Below, piece after piece: positions 1 to 12,204 of a DNA stretch of 64,000 nt. The notes below the pieces were generated by a model. That model did not search any database. It saw only the letters and a list, made by a program, of their open reading frames with translations, and had not been told where the DNA came from. The translations under genes were made by a program, and so were the position numbers. Within the stretch, counting starts at the first letter, position 1. Each line of letters begins with the position of its first letter. The stretch comes from Metallyticus violacea. Lineage: Eukaryota; Arthropoda; Insecta; Mantodea; Metallyticidae. Location of the stretch: contig CM060838.1 in assembly GCA_030762175.1 (NCBI GenBank), forward strand, positions 21,110,001 to 21,174,000, in the 5' to 3' direction.

Positions 1-1128
1 CCTGCATATGCTTCGGTCCTGTGCTTATTTAACATAAAACATTTGTTTTTATATTTTCTCTTATTCCTAGATTATAAGTTTTAAGTATTGAATTTTGGAA
101 CACTCGGTATATACATATACGCCTTCACATTCCCCCTGCCGACAAAGGACAAAACTGAAAACTAAATTAATAATATGTTACTGAATGTCACTTAACTCCA
201 TGCGTAACCAACGCTTGAGATATGGCAGTGCTCATAAACTCAAAAGTTAATAGCGATCCGAAATTGGAGAGACGACCATATAACCGCACAAGGTCACTCA
301 GGCAATGTGTCGAAAATCATAACAAGCTGACCTTAATTTCGTACCGCAAAAGGGCTGCGTTGAGCCAACTTATTTAATGTCGCGTAACGAAATATGATGG
401 AAAAGAGGACATAAGTCAGGAAGCTGTATAACACTTTCTGGGTTAAGTGGATAGAAAGAGACAGAGATGGTTGTTATACCCCAATCCTCTATACGTCAAA
501 ATGAAACAATGTACTAACACTGAGTCAGTCAATCATGCATCTGTAACTGTCAACAGATGTTTGCAGTTTATAGCCCAGTTACTGGCCTGAGCAGCATATA
601 TTAAGTAAACGTTGAACATACGTATGGCGCGTGTATTGTTTGCTAATGGCTTGCTGATAACAAATAAGTGATTATTTTACTTACACTGGTTCCAGATTTA
701 CCATTACACAACGTAAGATTTCCATTTTCTCAATGTATTTAAGTGCTAGGAAACTAGGCACCTAAATTAAGGAATAAAACAAAATACAATCGCATGTAGC
801 CAAAACAAACAAAATGGGAGCCGCAAATCTCTATCGATAAAGTTACAACGATACATTTTATCGATAAAGGGCTGCGATATATTGAATCTCAACATTTTCT
901 TATCTTTAATTCGTCTAAAGCATGATGTAACAAGAGTGAAATAAACGTTTAAAGGCAGGTCTATTCTGAAATTCCAGTACTTTTCAGTTCTAAACGGAAG
1001 TACTCAAACGTTGCACGTCTATAAAATATATGTGTACGTAACTGTATATACATTTTCAATAAATTGGTACAATTAGTTCTGCATATATTAATTAGCAAAT
1101 CTATGATCAAATTTGGAACTATAAATAG
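1..1128. other. Non-coding AT-rich stretch, left edge
   Basis: No exon, RNA gene or recognisable transposon protein. If Psc continues leftwards, this is intron. I looked for the BMI1/Psc linker and RAWUL domain on the minus strand and did not see them. Confidence 0.5.
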
Positions 1129-1382
1129 TGTTTACGCCCGTTTTTACGCACCACAGGCGGTGGACAATGATGATACATGAAATGATATATTGGGAAAGGG
1201 TTTTTTTAAGGAAGGAAACGTTCCAGGCCTAAGTTTAAGGTACCTCTCCGGCATTTGCAATTTATGAGCACTAAGGAAAACCTGGAAAAAATCTCAGTTA
1301 AGAAGGACGGCCTTTGCGGGATTCGAACCCCTGACTTCACGCTCACGAGTACGCGCCTTAACGACTCAGCCACCCGTGGCGG
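1129..1382 (-). mobile_element. SINE family B copy
   Basis: Nearly full length. On the minus strand the tRNA-like head reads GCCACGGGTGGCTGAGTCGT and has a B box GGGGTTCGAATCC-like motif at 1318-1330. The body carries the family marks: CCTCAGTCC-like segment, a CATAAATTG/GCAAATGCCGG segment, and the CACCGCCTGTGGTG palindrome at 1150-1163. No target duplication is evident. Confidence 0.85.
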
Positions 1383-2673
1383 TCAATGTGAAAGTTGGCT
1401 ATGTTAAATAATAATGCGTTTACAAGCATATAGCATTAGCACATTTTACCTAATGCATTTGAAAATAAGTGACATTTTACTCATAAACATAAATTTCTTC
1501 AATCCTGCCCAATAATCTGTTTCTACTTGTTCTTGATACCGCTTTTCCCGACATACTGTTTACTGTTTAGCAGGCTGGCTCCTACAAACGAGGATTAGCT
1601 AAGCCTCACAGGATATTCAGCGCATGTGTCCCACGCTCGATTGCTTTTAAGTCAGGGAGTGGAAGAGAACATGGCAGTTTGTGAGGTTTAACACTGTGGC
1701 CCAGAAATCTCCGATAGCTCCGAGATACGATATACCTGAGCGTTCATGGTCAGACGTACAGACCTGTAGCAGTTGTCAGTTGTAACCATGAAATGATGCA
1801 ACTTCCCAGACAAATCTCTCATTATTTTCGGTTTCATATCCATATATGACCCCGACAATTGAAATATTTTGCATTGTCTTAATTACTGCTTCCTGTTTCT
1901 ACTGGATGCGTGCTTCGTGAACAACGTGTTTCCTTTTTTCCATGCAGGGCAAAATTTACGCAAATTCAATTCTAAATGTTTAAAATTTGATTTCTAATTA
2001 AATGCATTTGAGAAAATGCACAGAAGAATATGAAACGATGGTCAGTAATTGTTTTATGCTAACGATGCATAATTTAAAACTTTGAAACCAATGCTATCAA
2101 TGACAATGAATGATATTAACATATCGTAGCTCAATTTATAGATATTTATGCAATACTCATTTTATTTTTAACATTTATTAGAAATACACCGGTCTACAAA
2201 AAAAAAAAAAAAAAAAAAATCTTGCTTTTTTTATTTTTCCATCTGGATAATGAATGCCCTGAATTCAAATATGTTTTCAGTTTTAATCTATAGAGCTAAG
2301 TGTTTAAACAAAATCACATCAAATGTAACATTAAGCTTTAAGGCATATAGTAAGACAAAACTGTTTCTGTAGGTTTCATTTGAACTTAAACAATGAAAAA
2401 GAGCTATGTGTCCAAAATTATGAATTTCCAAATTTGTTCCACTATTAGGGAAAAGAATTTTTTTTTTTAAAATTTTGATATGTCAAAGAAAATTTGATGT
2501 CTTTCACTATTGTCTCTTTTCAAACACCAGCAATAATCAGCCATTATTGACACATCCCTATGGCCTTTATAGCATTGTTTTAATAATGTCTCTTCATTAT
2601 TTGCACCAAGATTCCGAGGGGAGTAATCAATATGGCTGGGTTTTTTTTTTGTTTTTTTTTTTTTTGTTTTTTT
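1383..2673. other. Non-coding stretch with A24 run
   Basis: No gene seen. It includes a 24-base A run at 2196-2219 and T-rich simple sequence from 2641 to 2671 next to the following SINE. The 83-codon ORF at 2475-2726 is low complexity and runs into SINE sequence. Confidence 0.5.
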
Positions 2674-2848
2674 TGACGCTCTTTAATATCTCAGGTCATC
2701 AGCGTCCCATTCAACTCAGGGCGTGAAACGGCCGACAAATTTTGCTCAGAGGCCTCTCTTTCAGGCTTGAGGTTCTTTATCATGTCGTAAATGTACTACA
2801 TGGGACACACGGCTTTACTTCCCTTCCGAAGGAAGCCATATTTTGACA
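2674..2848 (-). mobile_element. SINE family A copy, 5'-truncated
   Basis: Carries the 3' part of family A from GACGCTCTTTAATATCTCAG to the CTTCCGAAGGAAG hairpin at 2823-2835. The tRNA-like head is missing. The T-rich tract at 2641-2671 fits the reverse of its A-rich tail. Confidence 0.85.
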
Positions 2849-2944
2849 CTCATTCTACACCCTAGATTCCTAAAATGTAAATTTCCTTCGCAATCTTTAT
2901 AGTTCTCAGATTTTTTGTTGCCAAGAAAGTTTTCTGACACTTTT

Positions 2945-3214
2945 TTATATGTCAACTATGCTGAGCTTCTCTAACTCGGATATCGACTGAGGAAAGAACT
3001 CATCCTGTATAAGCTCACGAATCTGAGGTTCATCGAAAATGCCTGCTGCCACCATAGCTTCAGTTTTCTGTGGGAACTTTGTAACAAGAAAGTTGAAACA
3101 ATCGCTGTCCCTATTCAGAGCAGTAACAAATTGCTTCATCAGGCCTAACTTAATGGTAAAAGAAGGACATTGGAAGGAGAAACCAGTGGTTGACACTTCA
3201 CTTTTTTTCTCCAT
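2945..3214 (-). pseudogene. Fragment of a multicopy arthropod protein family (KLGLMKQFV family)
   Basis: An 89-codon open stretch containing TIKLGLMKQFVTALN, DCFNFLVTKFPQKTEA and AGIFDEPQIRELIQDEF. These are conserved blocks of a large uncharacterised protein family found in many copies in insect and spider genomes, probably spread by mobile elements. Full-length members are several hundred residues, so this is a middle fragment ending in a stop near LEKLSIVDI. Recognition is from memory of the conserved blocks. A second, longer relic is at 30130-31230. Confidence 0.6.
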
Positions 3215-4568
3215 GAACTAAATTGCTCCTTTGTCGCCAATTTTTTCCAGTCCAGTGCTGTAATTTAGACTTACTCTCCCATTTTAAACCTTGTTTAAAT
3301 TTGTGTATTTGATCAATGAACATAATAAAAATTATTATTTTCTATAATACTGATTTCTGAAAAACTATAGCGCGATGAAACCAAACTAAAGCTGGTTTGG
3401 GAGATTCTATGTGGTAAGGAATCATAAAATATGAACAGTTTTAATTCAACAAAAAATTGCTGAATAACAGTTTATCGTTTACTTCAATACAAACTTTTCA
3501 TTACAAAAACATTATTTATTGCATTAATAATTAAATTTCCTTAAATACACTTTGCATAAGAAAACACTACTTTTAGAGCAATTTATAAGGCTTATATACA
3601 TATATATCGTAAAATTTTGAGTGATTTAAAGAAAAACAACATAGTGTAGTGCGCCTCATTTGGTGAAAATGAAGTTTAAAGGCAAACCAGAGTTAAATTT
3701 GCACACTACAGGATGTATATTACCATCAACACATTCTGTAAAGACACTGCCTGGGTGTATAATTCTTAAAACCATGACTACTAGGATGTTAGGAGCTTAT
3801 ATATTCAGAATTTCATTCAAAGAGTTTAATGGTATATGCCTGCGTATGTATTACGTCAAAAAGGAGGGGGGGGTCGCCAAATATCTTAAAAGTAAATCTC
3901 GCTCGAAATTGGTTGTTCAAATTCTTAAACTCTCATACTGACAAGGGGCAAATGAGTCGGTAACCTCCTGGTGCCGGCATTCTGCATTATGGAACGAAAG
4001 ATGAGGGCAACAGAACCTCATTACATTAAATATTCCGAATAGAGTCGAATTGGGCTGTCGTGCAGTAACGCACGAGCATGGATTAGGAGGCAATATCATT
4101 TCTTCTGAAATATATACTCGGGATGATGGAATCTATATACTCTACATGTACAAAACGCATATTTCCCATGGAGGACTGTGTGGTGATCAGAATTCAAATG
4201 AAAACTTATAATGATAATCTTTACAATTTTCCTGTTTCAGTTAAGATAAAGTGCACGTGATTGTACTGCTTCTGAAAACGTTTATAGCTTATCGTTGTGC
4301 TGTGAATGAGTCACAAGGAGCGGGAGGTTCCGATATCGATTCTTGGAAGAGAGAGTATTGGGATTTCATCTCAAGCACCCCTCTTTCCAGTACAGAGCTT
4401 AGACAGTTTATGGTATTGAAGGGCAATGAGGCTCTTAGGTTACCTTAAAACGTCTTTCCTCTACAGAGTCGTGTGACAGCAAATGCTTCCACCATCTCTT
4501 CATTCTGCAGCTAAATTTGTCAGCCTTCCATTTAATGACAAAAATATTTAAATATATTTTAGAATATA
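3215..4568. other. Non-coding stretch
   Basis: No recognisable gene. ORFs at 3660-3941 and 4251-4448 have no family resemblance I can name. The latter follows a CAG acceptor-like site (about 4240) but has no convincing donor or homology. Confidence 0.4.
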
Positions 4569-5129
4569 TACACAGGGTGCCAGAATGTATACACACTTCA
4601 AGTAAAGAAAAAAACTGTGTTAAAAAAACAAAACTGAATTCACACAAACAGAAAATGATGAGCACTAATCATCTTAGACTTTTACAGTTACAACAGTTGC
4701 TGAAAATGCCCATCATCGGCGTCGATACACTTCTGAGTACGTTGAACTGCTGATTGAGCAACGTTTGCGAAAGTGTCCTCAGCGATTACAGCTCATGCCG
4801 TTTCAATTTCTTCCCGAAGTGCTGCCAGTGTAGCTGGTTTTCTACGGTATACAACATTCTTAAGAGTTCCTCATAAGTAGAAGTCTAACGGAGTTAGATC
4901 CGGAGATCGCGGTGAAAATCTCTTCGTACTGTTGCCTTTGAACTCCAACAACATTCTCCGTTTTCTAATACCACTTCAAAATTGGTTTACGCCGTTCAAA
5001 CGATAATCTTGGCTCCATTTTGTTGTAGCAACGCTATCATAACGTAATGTTAGTCACATCTGTTTACAGAACATCATACTACACATTACTGTTGTTTAAG
5101 TGTGTATACATTTTTTGGCACCCTCGGTA
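4569..5129 (-). mobile_element. Internally deleted Tc1/mariner element (copy 1 of 3)
   Basis: 561 bp, flanked by TA on both sides (4567-4568 and 5130-5131). Inverted ends read TACACAGGGTGCCAGAATG and TACCGAGGGTGCCAAAAAAT. On the minus strand a transposase start MEPRLSFERRKPILKWYWK-like (about 4950-5017, one stop) is joined to the C-terminal RKPATLAALREEIETA-like region (about 4796-4845), with the catalytic middle deleted. One subterminal repeat unit begins at 5027. It cannot encode an active enzyme. Confidence 0.8.
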
Positions 5130-5264
5130 TAAAATCCCCAAAAGAATGCATAACTATATTATAGTTGCAATACTAAATTTACGCAGACCGAGGTATGAAT
5201 ATACGTCACAATAATACTTGAGATCGCAAAGTGATTACCAATTAAATTTTTCTGATTACGGTGA

Positions 5265-5365
5265 ACTATGTTCAGTGGGACTGCTGTGCATGCAGTTTCA
5301 ATTTCTTCCCGAAGGGTCGCCAATTTAGCTGATTTTCTGCGATGTTCTAAAAAAACTTTCATCTT
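5265..5365 (-). pseudogene. Small transposase C-terminal fragment
   Basis: Encodes RRKSAKLATLREEIETACTA, matching the C-terminal region of the Tc1/mariner family seen at 4569, 15067 and 60486. The surrounding sequence has lost similarity, so this is a piece of another decayed copy. Confidence 0.6.
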
Positions 5366-5647
5366 AGTAACATCTTTTGAGATAGCATCAAACTAATTAT
5401 TTAATACAACTTTTGAAAATCCACAGATAACATCTGTTAAAGTGCATATATTTTCAGTGCAGTTTGCATATATTTAATTCTCCCTTAGAACAAATTTAGT
5501 TATAACAATGAGGTTATGTTATCTGCATCTGTCTTTCAAACAGCCAGTGTTTCTTAACTTATGGAACTATGGAGTAGATTTTAATCGTTTCGAATGGAAC
5601 GTAGAAAATTATTTTGTTTGTACAATATTCAGTTTAAAAGCCGCGCC

Positions 5648-5850
5648 GAAGTCGAACACTTAAGCTGCTTGTCTCCCGTTGAAGGTCCGGATTCGATTCC
5701 TGCGGTCGTAAGTGGGATTAGTGGCGGATGAAGCGATGTCAGGGCAGATTTACCATCATCGTCTCACCCCATCTTCACCTTCATCATTCAGCGTAATGTA
5801 GTTCGCCGATTCGTTGTTGCATACGTTTCAAATGGAATACTGTCCTCAGC
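5648..5850 (+). mobile_element. Possible tRNA-derived SINE
   Basis: Contains GGTCCGGATTCGATTCCTGC (5684-5703), an RNA polymerase III B box, about 25 bases after a possible degenerate A box, followed by a non-tRNA body. Only one copy is evident in the window, so family status is unproven. Confidence 0.35.
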
Positions 5851-6328
5851 CGCTAATGTATGGGATTCCAATGCCTTGATCTAAATCACTTAAATTACAT
5901 TTCGAAATATCCTACACAGAAATTAAGTACTTTTTGGAGAGACATGATGCGCGGAACAAAGCGGAATTTTAAAATCCGTGTGCTACTGAATTCTACGGCA
6001 AGATGTATGCAATATAACAAAAAATGTATACATCACTTCTGTTAAATTTAAAACGTATACACACTGTTCTCAGCAGATTCTATAAACATACTCTTACAAA
6101 AGAAAACAGAAGCGGATCAATTATAGCTCAAAGAACCGAATTAGTTTTGAAGCGGTTTTGGAAATTACAAAATATTTGTTACGACAACACATGAAAAATT
6201 AAGACTGACGACATTTGGATTCCTTCCCACATTTCTTGTTGTTGTATTACGTAAGTAATACGAGTGATAAAAGTGTCAAAATCATTAGTAATGAAAAATC
6301 CTGCGTATTTTGCATATCAGACCATGTA

Positions 6329-7596
6329 CGAGGGTAGTTCCATAAGTTTCCAGCCTAATCATTTTCTAGGTATGATAAAAACAAAAAGTATATTTCACTT
6401 TTCAATTTACCCTTTATTCCAATACACTTCTCACACCTCCCCCCCCCCCCAAATAGTCAGAAGTCTTGTCTGCAAAATGGGCATAAACGGCAACCATCAC
6501 TTCTTCGTCACACTTAAATTGCCTTCCTCGAAGGTACTTCTTGAGTTTTGAGAAGAGGAAATAGTCACTGGGAGCAAGATCTGGGTTGTAGGGTGGATGG
6601 ACTGTACGGTGGATGATCGATCTCCTAGAAGCCACATTTCTTCACAGCGTCCTTTGCAAAAAGAGCTGTGAGCACAGGCGCGTTGTCGTGAAGAAGGCGC
6701 ACACCACTACTCAGCTTTCCTCGTCTTTTCTCTTTAATAGAAGCACTAGTCTGCGCAGTAGGCCAGCATAGTACTCACTATTTACTGTGGTGTTCCTCGC
6801 CTTGAAGTCAATGAAGAGCATTCCTTCACAGTCCCAAAACAATGTAGCCATGATCTTCTTGGCTGACTGAGTGACCCTGGCCTTTAGAGGCAGTGCTTCG
6901 CCAGGTTTACGCCTGCCACTCCATTGATTCTCTTTTGGACAAGGGATCATAGTAGAGGATCATAGTTTCATCTCCTGTAACAATGGTTTACAGAACTTCT
7001 CTCTCGTTGCCACGGCAGAGCTCCAAAAATGCCTGACAATAGATGACTCATTGCCTGCTTTTGGACTGAGGAAAGAAGTCTAGGCACCCATCTTGCACTA
7101 ACCTTATTCATATTTAAATGCTCATGAATAATTCGAAGGACTGTTGCTTTACAAAGGCCCAACCTTGCTGCTATTTCTGGAACTTTGAGCCGCTGGTCTT
7201 CCATAATTTCTTCTTCCACAAGAGCGATCGATGTTTTCAGGAGTGAGCACCTCCAAGGGCCGACCTGAACGCTCTTCGTCTTCAATGCTTTCTCCACCCA
7301 TTCGAAAAAGTTTGGCCCATTCTTTTACAGTAGAACATGAGGGGATGCTTCCCCATATACATCGTCCAATCGCTGTTTAATTTCATTTGGAGTCAGTGCT
7401 TCTTTTGTGAAGAACTTAATAACAGCTCGCTACTCCATTTGAACATGTCACAATCTTCTACACATAGCCTCCTTTATGGAACTATATCTGAACAACTGAA
7501 CACAACGGAGCGGAAGTTACAGCTGCAATTATTTACTTAACAGGTAAGTATGACAGGCGTGTTTTGTGAAGCCGGAAACTTATGGATCTACTTTCG
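6329..7596 (-). mobile_element. Near full-length mariner element, inactive
   Basis: 1,268 bp, the usual mariner size, with TA at both flanks (6327-6328, 7597-7598). Inverted ends read CGAGGGTAGTTCCATAAGTT and CGAAAGTAGATCCATAAGTT. Minus-strand transposase pieces in order: RAVIKFFTKEALTPNEIKQR (about 7380-7425), HTH region VPEIAARLGLCKATVLRIIH (about 7115-7180), ARWVPRLL, CPKENQWSGRR, MATLFWDCEG, HDNAP (6677-6690, second catalytic Asp) and YNPDLAPSDY (6562-6592, third Asp of a DD34D triad). Frameshifts and stops break the frame, and a C run at 6437-6450 interrupts the C-terminus. It lies in the Psc intron about 33 bp past the donor of the third exon. Confidence 0.92.
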
Positions 7597-7632
7597 TATA
7601 GTAACATATCTGGGTAGTATTATGATACTTAC

Positions 7633-7736
7633 AATATTCTGGATGCTTGGCATAGAATTCCCTTCGCCTCCTCATTTCTGAGTGGAAGAGTCCAGGCACC
7701 AGTTTATACACGATGTCTTGAAGGGCCTTGTCCGGT
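7633..7736 (-). CDS. Psc: Psc/BMI1-type Polycomb RING finger protein, third coding exon
   Basis: 104-bp exon with acceptor TTTTAG (7742-7737) and donor GTAAGT (7632-7627). It completes Lys75 and encodes [20 protein letters not shown] then [14 protein letters not shown], up to codon 109 plus one base. The [10 protein letters not shown] stretch is the family hallmark after the RING and packs on RING1 in known PRC1 structures; the EMRRRREFY stretch is typical of the BMI1/MEL18/Psc group. The next exon (acidic linker and RAWUL ubiquitin-like domain) is not recognised in 1-7632 and probably lies left of the window. A mariner relic sits about 33 bp beyond the donor, inside the following intron. Confidence 0.95.
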
Positions 7737-8559
7737 CTAAAATGAAAGAAAAATGTTATTTTAAGTTAGTCTGTTTTACTTTCTACACAACTCTCATTAG
7801 CTACGTTCAAACTTGAAGAGTATAGGAGAATTTGTTTGATTTGTAAACAAGAAGAGTGTAACATGATAAAGAAAGAATAATTGACATGTACTATACATAT
7901 ATGTGTAGAAACACAAGCAACAAGTCGAAGGAAATATGCTTACAAAAAGGTTAATTGCAATAACTAGGTATGAAGTTCAGATTAGATGGATGTTAAATGT
8001 GCGTTTTAGGTTAACTGTTAATGAAGTGAGTTGTAATTAAGAAATATACGATTTATTTATGGGGATGTCATAGGGCATGGTTTCATTTCGTCGCCCTCTC
8101 TTAATTTATGATCCTGAAGAATTCAGCATGCTTGATGGGCAACGGGCGCTGTCATGCTTTGCTGTGTCTCATGTCTGTCAGAGCCTCGGAATGTATGTAC
8201 ATCATCTAATCACATTAAGGTTGTCAGATTTCGAAATCGGCACACGATGCTTACCAGAAACGGTTTTCCCAGTGGTAAAAGCTAAAAGGATGTAAATTTA
8301 ATTTAGGACAGAGTCGCCTTAAGAAAATAAAAGCAAATAAATCTGAAAGTCGTAAGTAGTTTTGGTATTTCCCATTTACAGAAGTGCTACAGCTAATATC
8401 TCAGGTTTCTAAAAGTTTTGAATTTGTTGTTCTGAAAAACCATGTAGAAGCTTCCCCCTTCCCCTTAAATTATTGGCTTAATTAGGACATGTGCTGAAAA
8501 AACAGTTGAATGCAGCATGAATTTTATAATGCGCCGTGGACTTGTGCGCTGCTAAATAC

Positions 8560-8596
<37 letters not shown>

Positions 8597-9436
8597 AATG
8601 GGAGGAACACGATATAAGAGCATGGAACAAAAACACAAGGAAAACAAAAATTCAACTAATATCAACGATAGATATCTTGTGTGCAGACTTAAGGAGCATC
8701 GTACATTGAGAACAATTTTAAATTTACACGATAGAGCTCTCATAATTCAAACGTGCGTCGAAAAGGGCGCAGTGGATTTCTTGGTGAATTAATAATGCCA
8801 AAATGCTGAAATTTTGTAAATATTATATTTAAATTAGGTGTGATCGTGGTGGTAGTATATAAATGAATTAAATACTACACAGGTTACTTACCAAACTTAA
8901 AACCAAATACCCTCATATTAATTATATTATTAAAATTTATCGAGATGAAAAATTTAACTTTCATTTTAACTGACTATTTATTGTCTTTCTAACCCATGGC
9001 CTTCCATGTACAGTATAACCTCGTTTTTTTATACCTAAGTTATTTGAGGCTCGTGGCAGAAGAAACCAACCCAGTTATTTGTCTTCATGAATAAATAAAG
9101 CCTCCTAACAATCCTAATAGGTGGGGCGGGGATCGAAACTGGGGTCTCCCGGTACGAGTTTCAAACACCTTACGTTTGTTATCTAAGGTTGCATTAATAC
9201 CTAACCTAACCTAACCTAACCTAACCTAACCTAACCTGATGTATCCCATTAGCATTTCAATACAAAAAGTGGTTAGCTGAAATCGCCATGTGTACTTTTG
9301 GATGTTGGCCGCTTGTAGGTGTAGCATTCAGTTTTTCGATTTCTATCAGCATTTAGCAGTTTTTCTGTTTAAGGTTGCTATCCCAAATTCTTTTGTGAAC
9401 AAAAACTCTACTATATGGAGCACAAGGATGACTTAC
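7737..9436 (-). other. Psc intron between second and third coding exons
   Basis: 1,700-bp intron with consensus GT-AG ends. It holds a run of about 33 A at 8562-8594, a short TTAGG-type tract at 9200-9236, and a tRNA B-box-like patch near 9127-9137 with no clear SINE body. No other coding exon was recognised; the small ORFs at 8077-8295 and 8552-8792 look like chance. Confidence 0.7.
9200..9236 (+). repeat. Interstitial telomere-type repeat, (CCTAA)n
   Basis: About seven tandem CCTAA units on this strand (TTAGG on the other), nearly perfect, inside the Psc intron. TTAGG is the ancestral insect and wider arthropod telomere repeat. A tract this short inside a gene is an interstitial copy, not a chromosome end. 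Confidence 0.85.
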
Positions 9437-9533
9437 TTCAGGTTGCGGTAGGGCTTGGCCTTGTGGATCTGACAGTCGCATAGTGGACAGAAGCTGCTCC
9501 CCTCGAGGTACTTGATGATGCAACTCCTACAAA
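9437..9533 (-). CDS. Psc: Psc/BMI1-type Polycomb RING finger protein, second coding exon
   Basis: 97-bp exon with acceptor TTGCAG (9539-9534) and donor GTAAGT (9436-9431). It joins the previous exon in phase: its first two bases complete Phe43. The peptide FCRSCIIKYLEGSSFCPLCD finishes the C3HC4 RING with Cys44, Cys47, Cys58 and Cys61, followed by CQIHKAKPYRNL. BMI1 has the same arrangement here (HSFC, two residues, C, then a KYLE-like stretch and CPxC). All eight zinc ligands are present, so nothing suggests a broken RING. The intron separating it from the ATG exon is 13,302 bp and carries SINEs, a deleted Tc1/mariner element, a pogo-like MITE and a LINE fragment. The exon ends with two bases of codon 75. 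Confidence 0.95.
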
Positions 9534-12204
9534 CTGCAACACAAAAACCACATCTGCAATAAATCACCTTGTAACGCTGCTGGTACTGAGTGAAACCTTA
9601 TGCTGTCTCATAAATAATGTCTTCCTTTGATCTATCGATATGAACTAATTTAAACAGAGGCAACAACGTTTGAAATACGTGTGCTTCTCTACTGACGTAA
9701 TAAGCACAACGGTAGTTTTATTGTTTCAGCAACAGAGATAACCGTTAGTCACACGGAATGCTATTACTTGTGAGAAACGTGTTGTCTTGACAATAACGCT
9801 GCTAATTTTATATGCTGTGAATCACACGGATTTTCGAGGATCCAAAACCGGAGTTTCACACTGGAATATAACTTAATATTTCATTTTATTCTGAACAGTT
9901 GAATGAGCTAAACAAAAAATCTAATATAAAATTACGGACTTAAATAAAAAAAACGTATGACAATGCACGACACCATACTGCTTATTCTAAGCAAAAAATC
10001 ATTACATTATCATTAGTCTATTTTCTCCACAGTTTGCCTATACTGTAAAACATGTACCTATGAATATTCCTTCCAAAAAGTTCACAAGTTTGTCCAATGC
10101 TACGGTCTCAGCGTAAAATTTCACAATTGCTGGTTACTTTATACATTGCTGTTTTGTAAATATAGGAACACAAAGAAAGGAATGTATATTTTCCAAATTT
10201 TGCCATAAATTGTTCACAATTATTAGCAAGTGCGCACATTCACCGAGGCAGGTTGGTAAATGTTAGCAGACATTATTGAATCAGTTTTTTTTTCTCCAAA
10301 TATTTTCTTTTGCTTTGCTCCTTTTTTATGTATATGTGCTTTGGTGTTGTTGAAACGTAATTATATACATTTTTGTGAGCAATGGTAGCATATTTCATTA
10401 GCATCGGCTTACAAGTTTTACGTTATAACAGTATGTTACAATATATTAGCACGAAATTCTAATTTAGTATTTTTTTTTCTTCAAATCAAAGTGTCTGTCA
10501 GTCAAATGTATGTGAATACACAAAGAAATAAATACAAAACAAAACAAATGTTCACTTGAAGATATCCAATGGTGTTTCGTAACTCAGTTATTCAACCAAA
10601 TCGTTAGTTGAATCGCAAATTCTTAACACACCATTATCATTGACGAGCAATACTTACTTACTGCTAAATAAAATACTAAATTGCAAAAAATTCACATCTA
10701 ACTAAAGGCACATAAATAATTTTCGAATTAGCTCTTCTCTTCTGGAGATACTAGCACACTAGCGTTACCCAGCGGGAAAGATGTAAATTAACAAGCGCTA
10801 TGGTACATTTCCAATTTTCATCAACGATTGCTAATTGTTAACAGCTCCTTTAAAAATCTACCCAATGAAGGAAAGCACATCTGAAATATGACATCGTAAT
10901 GAATAATTCCTCGGGCTACATCCAAAATGTGTTGTTTATAAGAGATGACCAGACACACGCGAACCAGTTAAATCGTCCATTATGTTCGAATAGCCAACTC
11001 AAATCACGCCATAAGGGATAGGTAAAGCTCCTGGCTTTAACGATTTTATACCTGAAATTCCTCCAAACACATTCGTCTGTACTTAAGAAGTAAAAATTAC
11101 ATAAAAAGAAAGAAAAGAAGTAATAGATATAAAAATATCTAGATTTTAAGCATTAAATCAGAAAAGTGTATCGAACACTTCTTTAAAAAGAAATCCGAGC
11201 TTCGAAAAATAAACTACCATAGAGAAACTGAAGACAGCGATGTTATATTTATTATTAAGAAAAAGAATACAAGGTTGATCTTTTCTCCCCCTGCACTTCA
11301 TTCGCCCTTTGAGTTTGGCTGTTGCCACTTTCCTAGAGAGAATTCTTGGGGTCAATAATTATAGCTTTTTGAAAAAATAAAAAAGCAATTCTGGCTATTG
11401 CTACCTGCCTGCTTAAAAGAGATAAGAAATTCCTAAATACTTGTGGAAAGTTGTGTTTTTGAGCAACCTCACAGATTACACCCACTAAACTAAGTTTGCA
11501 AATTTCTATTACAATGTCTTATTCTGACTGTTATTTATAAAATATATTACTTATATATTCTGGTCATCGGTCACATAAAATAGTTTAACAAAAGCTTTTA
11601 TAGTGAAGTCATTTTCGTTATGGGTCGACAGAGCCTACAATGCATGTGCAGGTAGTAGCTTGTATTTAATTTTAGGGAGGATTTGGTCAGCGAGCGGTGT
11701 GTTCGTGTGTTATTCGTTGCTTTCGCTGTATAAATTGTTCTTCGTTAGTTATACACTATATATAGTCTTGAGGGCCGGATTTTTACGTATGTGAAATCGA
11801 ATTCATGCAAAAAAAATGGTAAGGCGATTCGTTAAGATATCCTGGCAATAGTGTTCCAAGATGAGAAACTGTTCGTGAACTTGATAAAAAGCTACGATAC
11901 AAAATCTCTCAATAGTGTTCCAAACTGTCGTGTTCTTATGGAAGAAAAGTTAGATAAAATATAGGCCATTCATACGCAATAGCAGGCAATGTATTGCCGC
12001 TGAGAGGCATCGTTTTCAAAATGTAATGATTTCAGTAAATAATAAAATAAAAATATTAACTTTGCACCTGACTATCTCCCTTTTTCGGCTACGGCTACTA
12101 CCGTAACTGAAATAATCTCACTGTATGTAATCTATAAAATAAATAGTAAGATTAAATTATCACATTTTTTCGTTTGCTGCGTTACATTAAATATACAGAA
12201 ACCT
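9534..12204. other. Psc long intron, left part
   Basis: AT-rich, no exon or RNA gene recognised. Up to 11690 there is only scattered simple sequence. The last part holds the dispersed repeat described at 11690-12130. Confidence 0.5.
11690..12130 (+). mobile_element. Decayed DNA transposon with HTH transposase remnant (copy 1)
   Basis: From 11821 the plus strand gives RRFVK, then after a one-base shift YPGNSVPR, ETVRELDKKLRYK. This is the KYPxSxVPxRxTVRxLVKKxR pattern at the N-terminus of a common arthropod transposase family. The same region, including a GGCAATGTATTGCCGCTGAG block (11987-12006) and an AATAATCTC block (12111-12119), recurs at 57740-58330, so both are copies of one element. 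Frames are destroyed. Confidence 0.6.

Noticed and set aside
4251..4448. 65-codon ORF after an acceptor-like site
   Set aside because: No recognisable homology, no convincing donor, and opposite strand to the Psc gene whose intron it probably lies in.
1..7632. Search for the next Psc exons (acidic linker, RAWUL domain)
   Set aside because: No minus-strand stretch with suitable splice sites encodes a recognisable segment; the exons probably lie outside the window.
8552..8743. Minus-strand ORF with a poly-Phe end
   Set aside because: The Phe run is the translated A run at 8562-8594; nothing else in it is recognisable.
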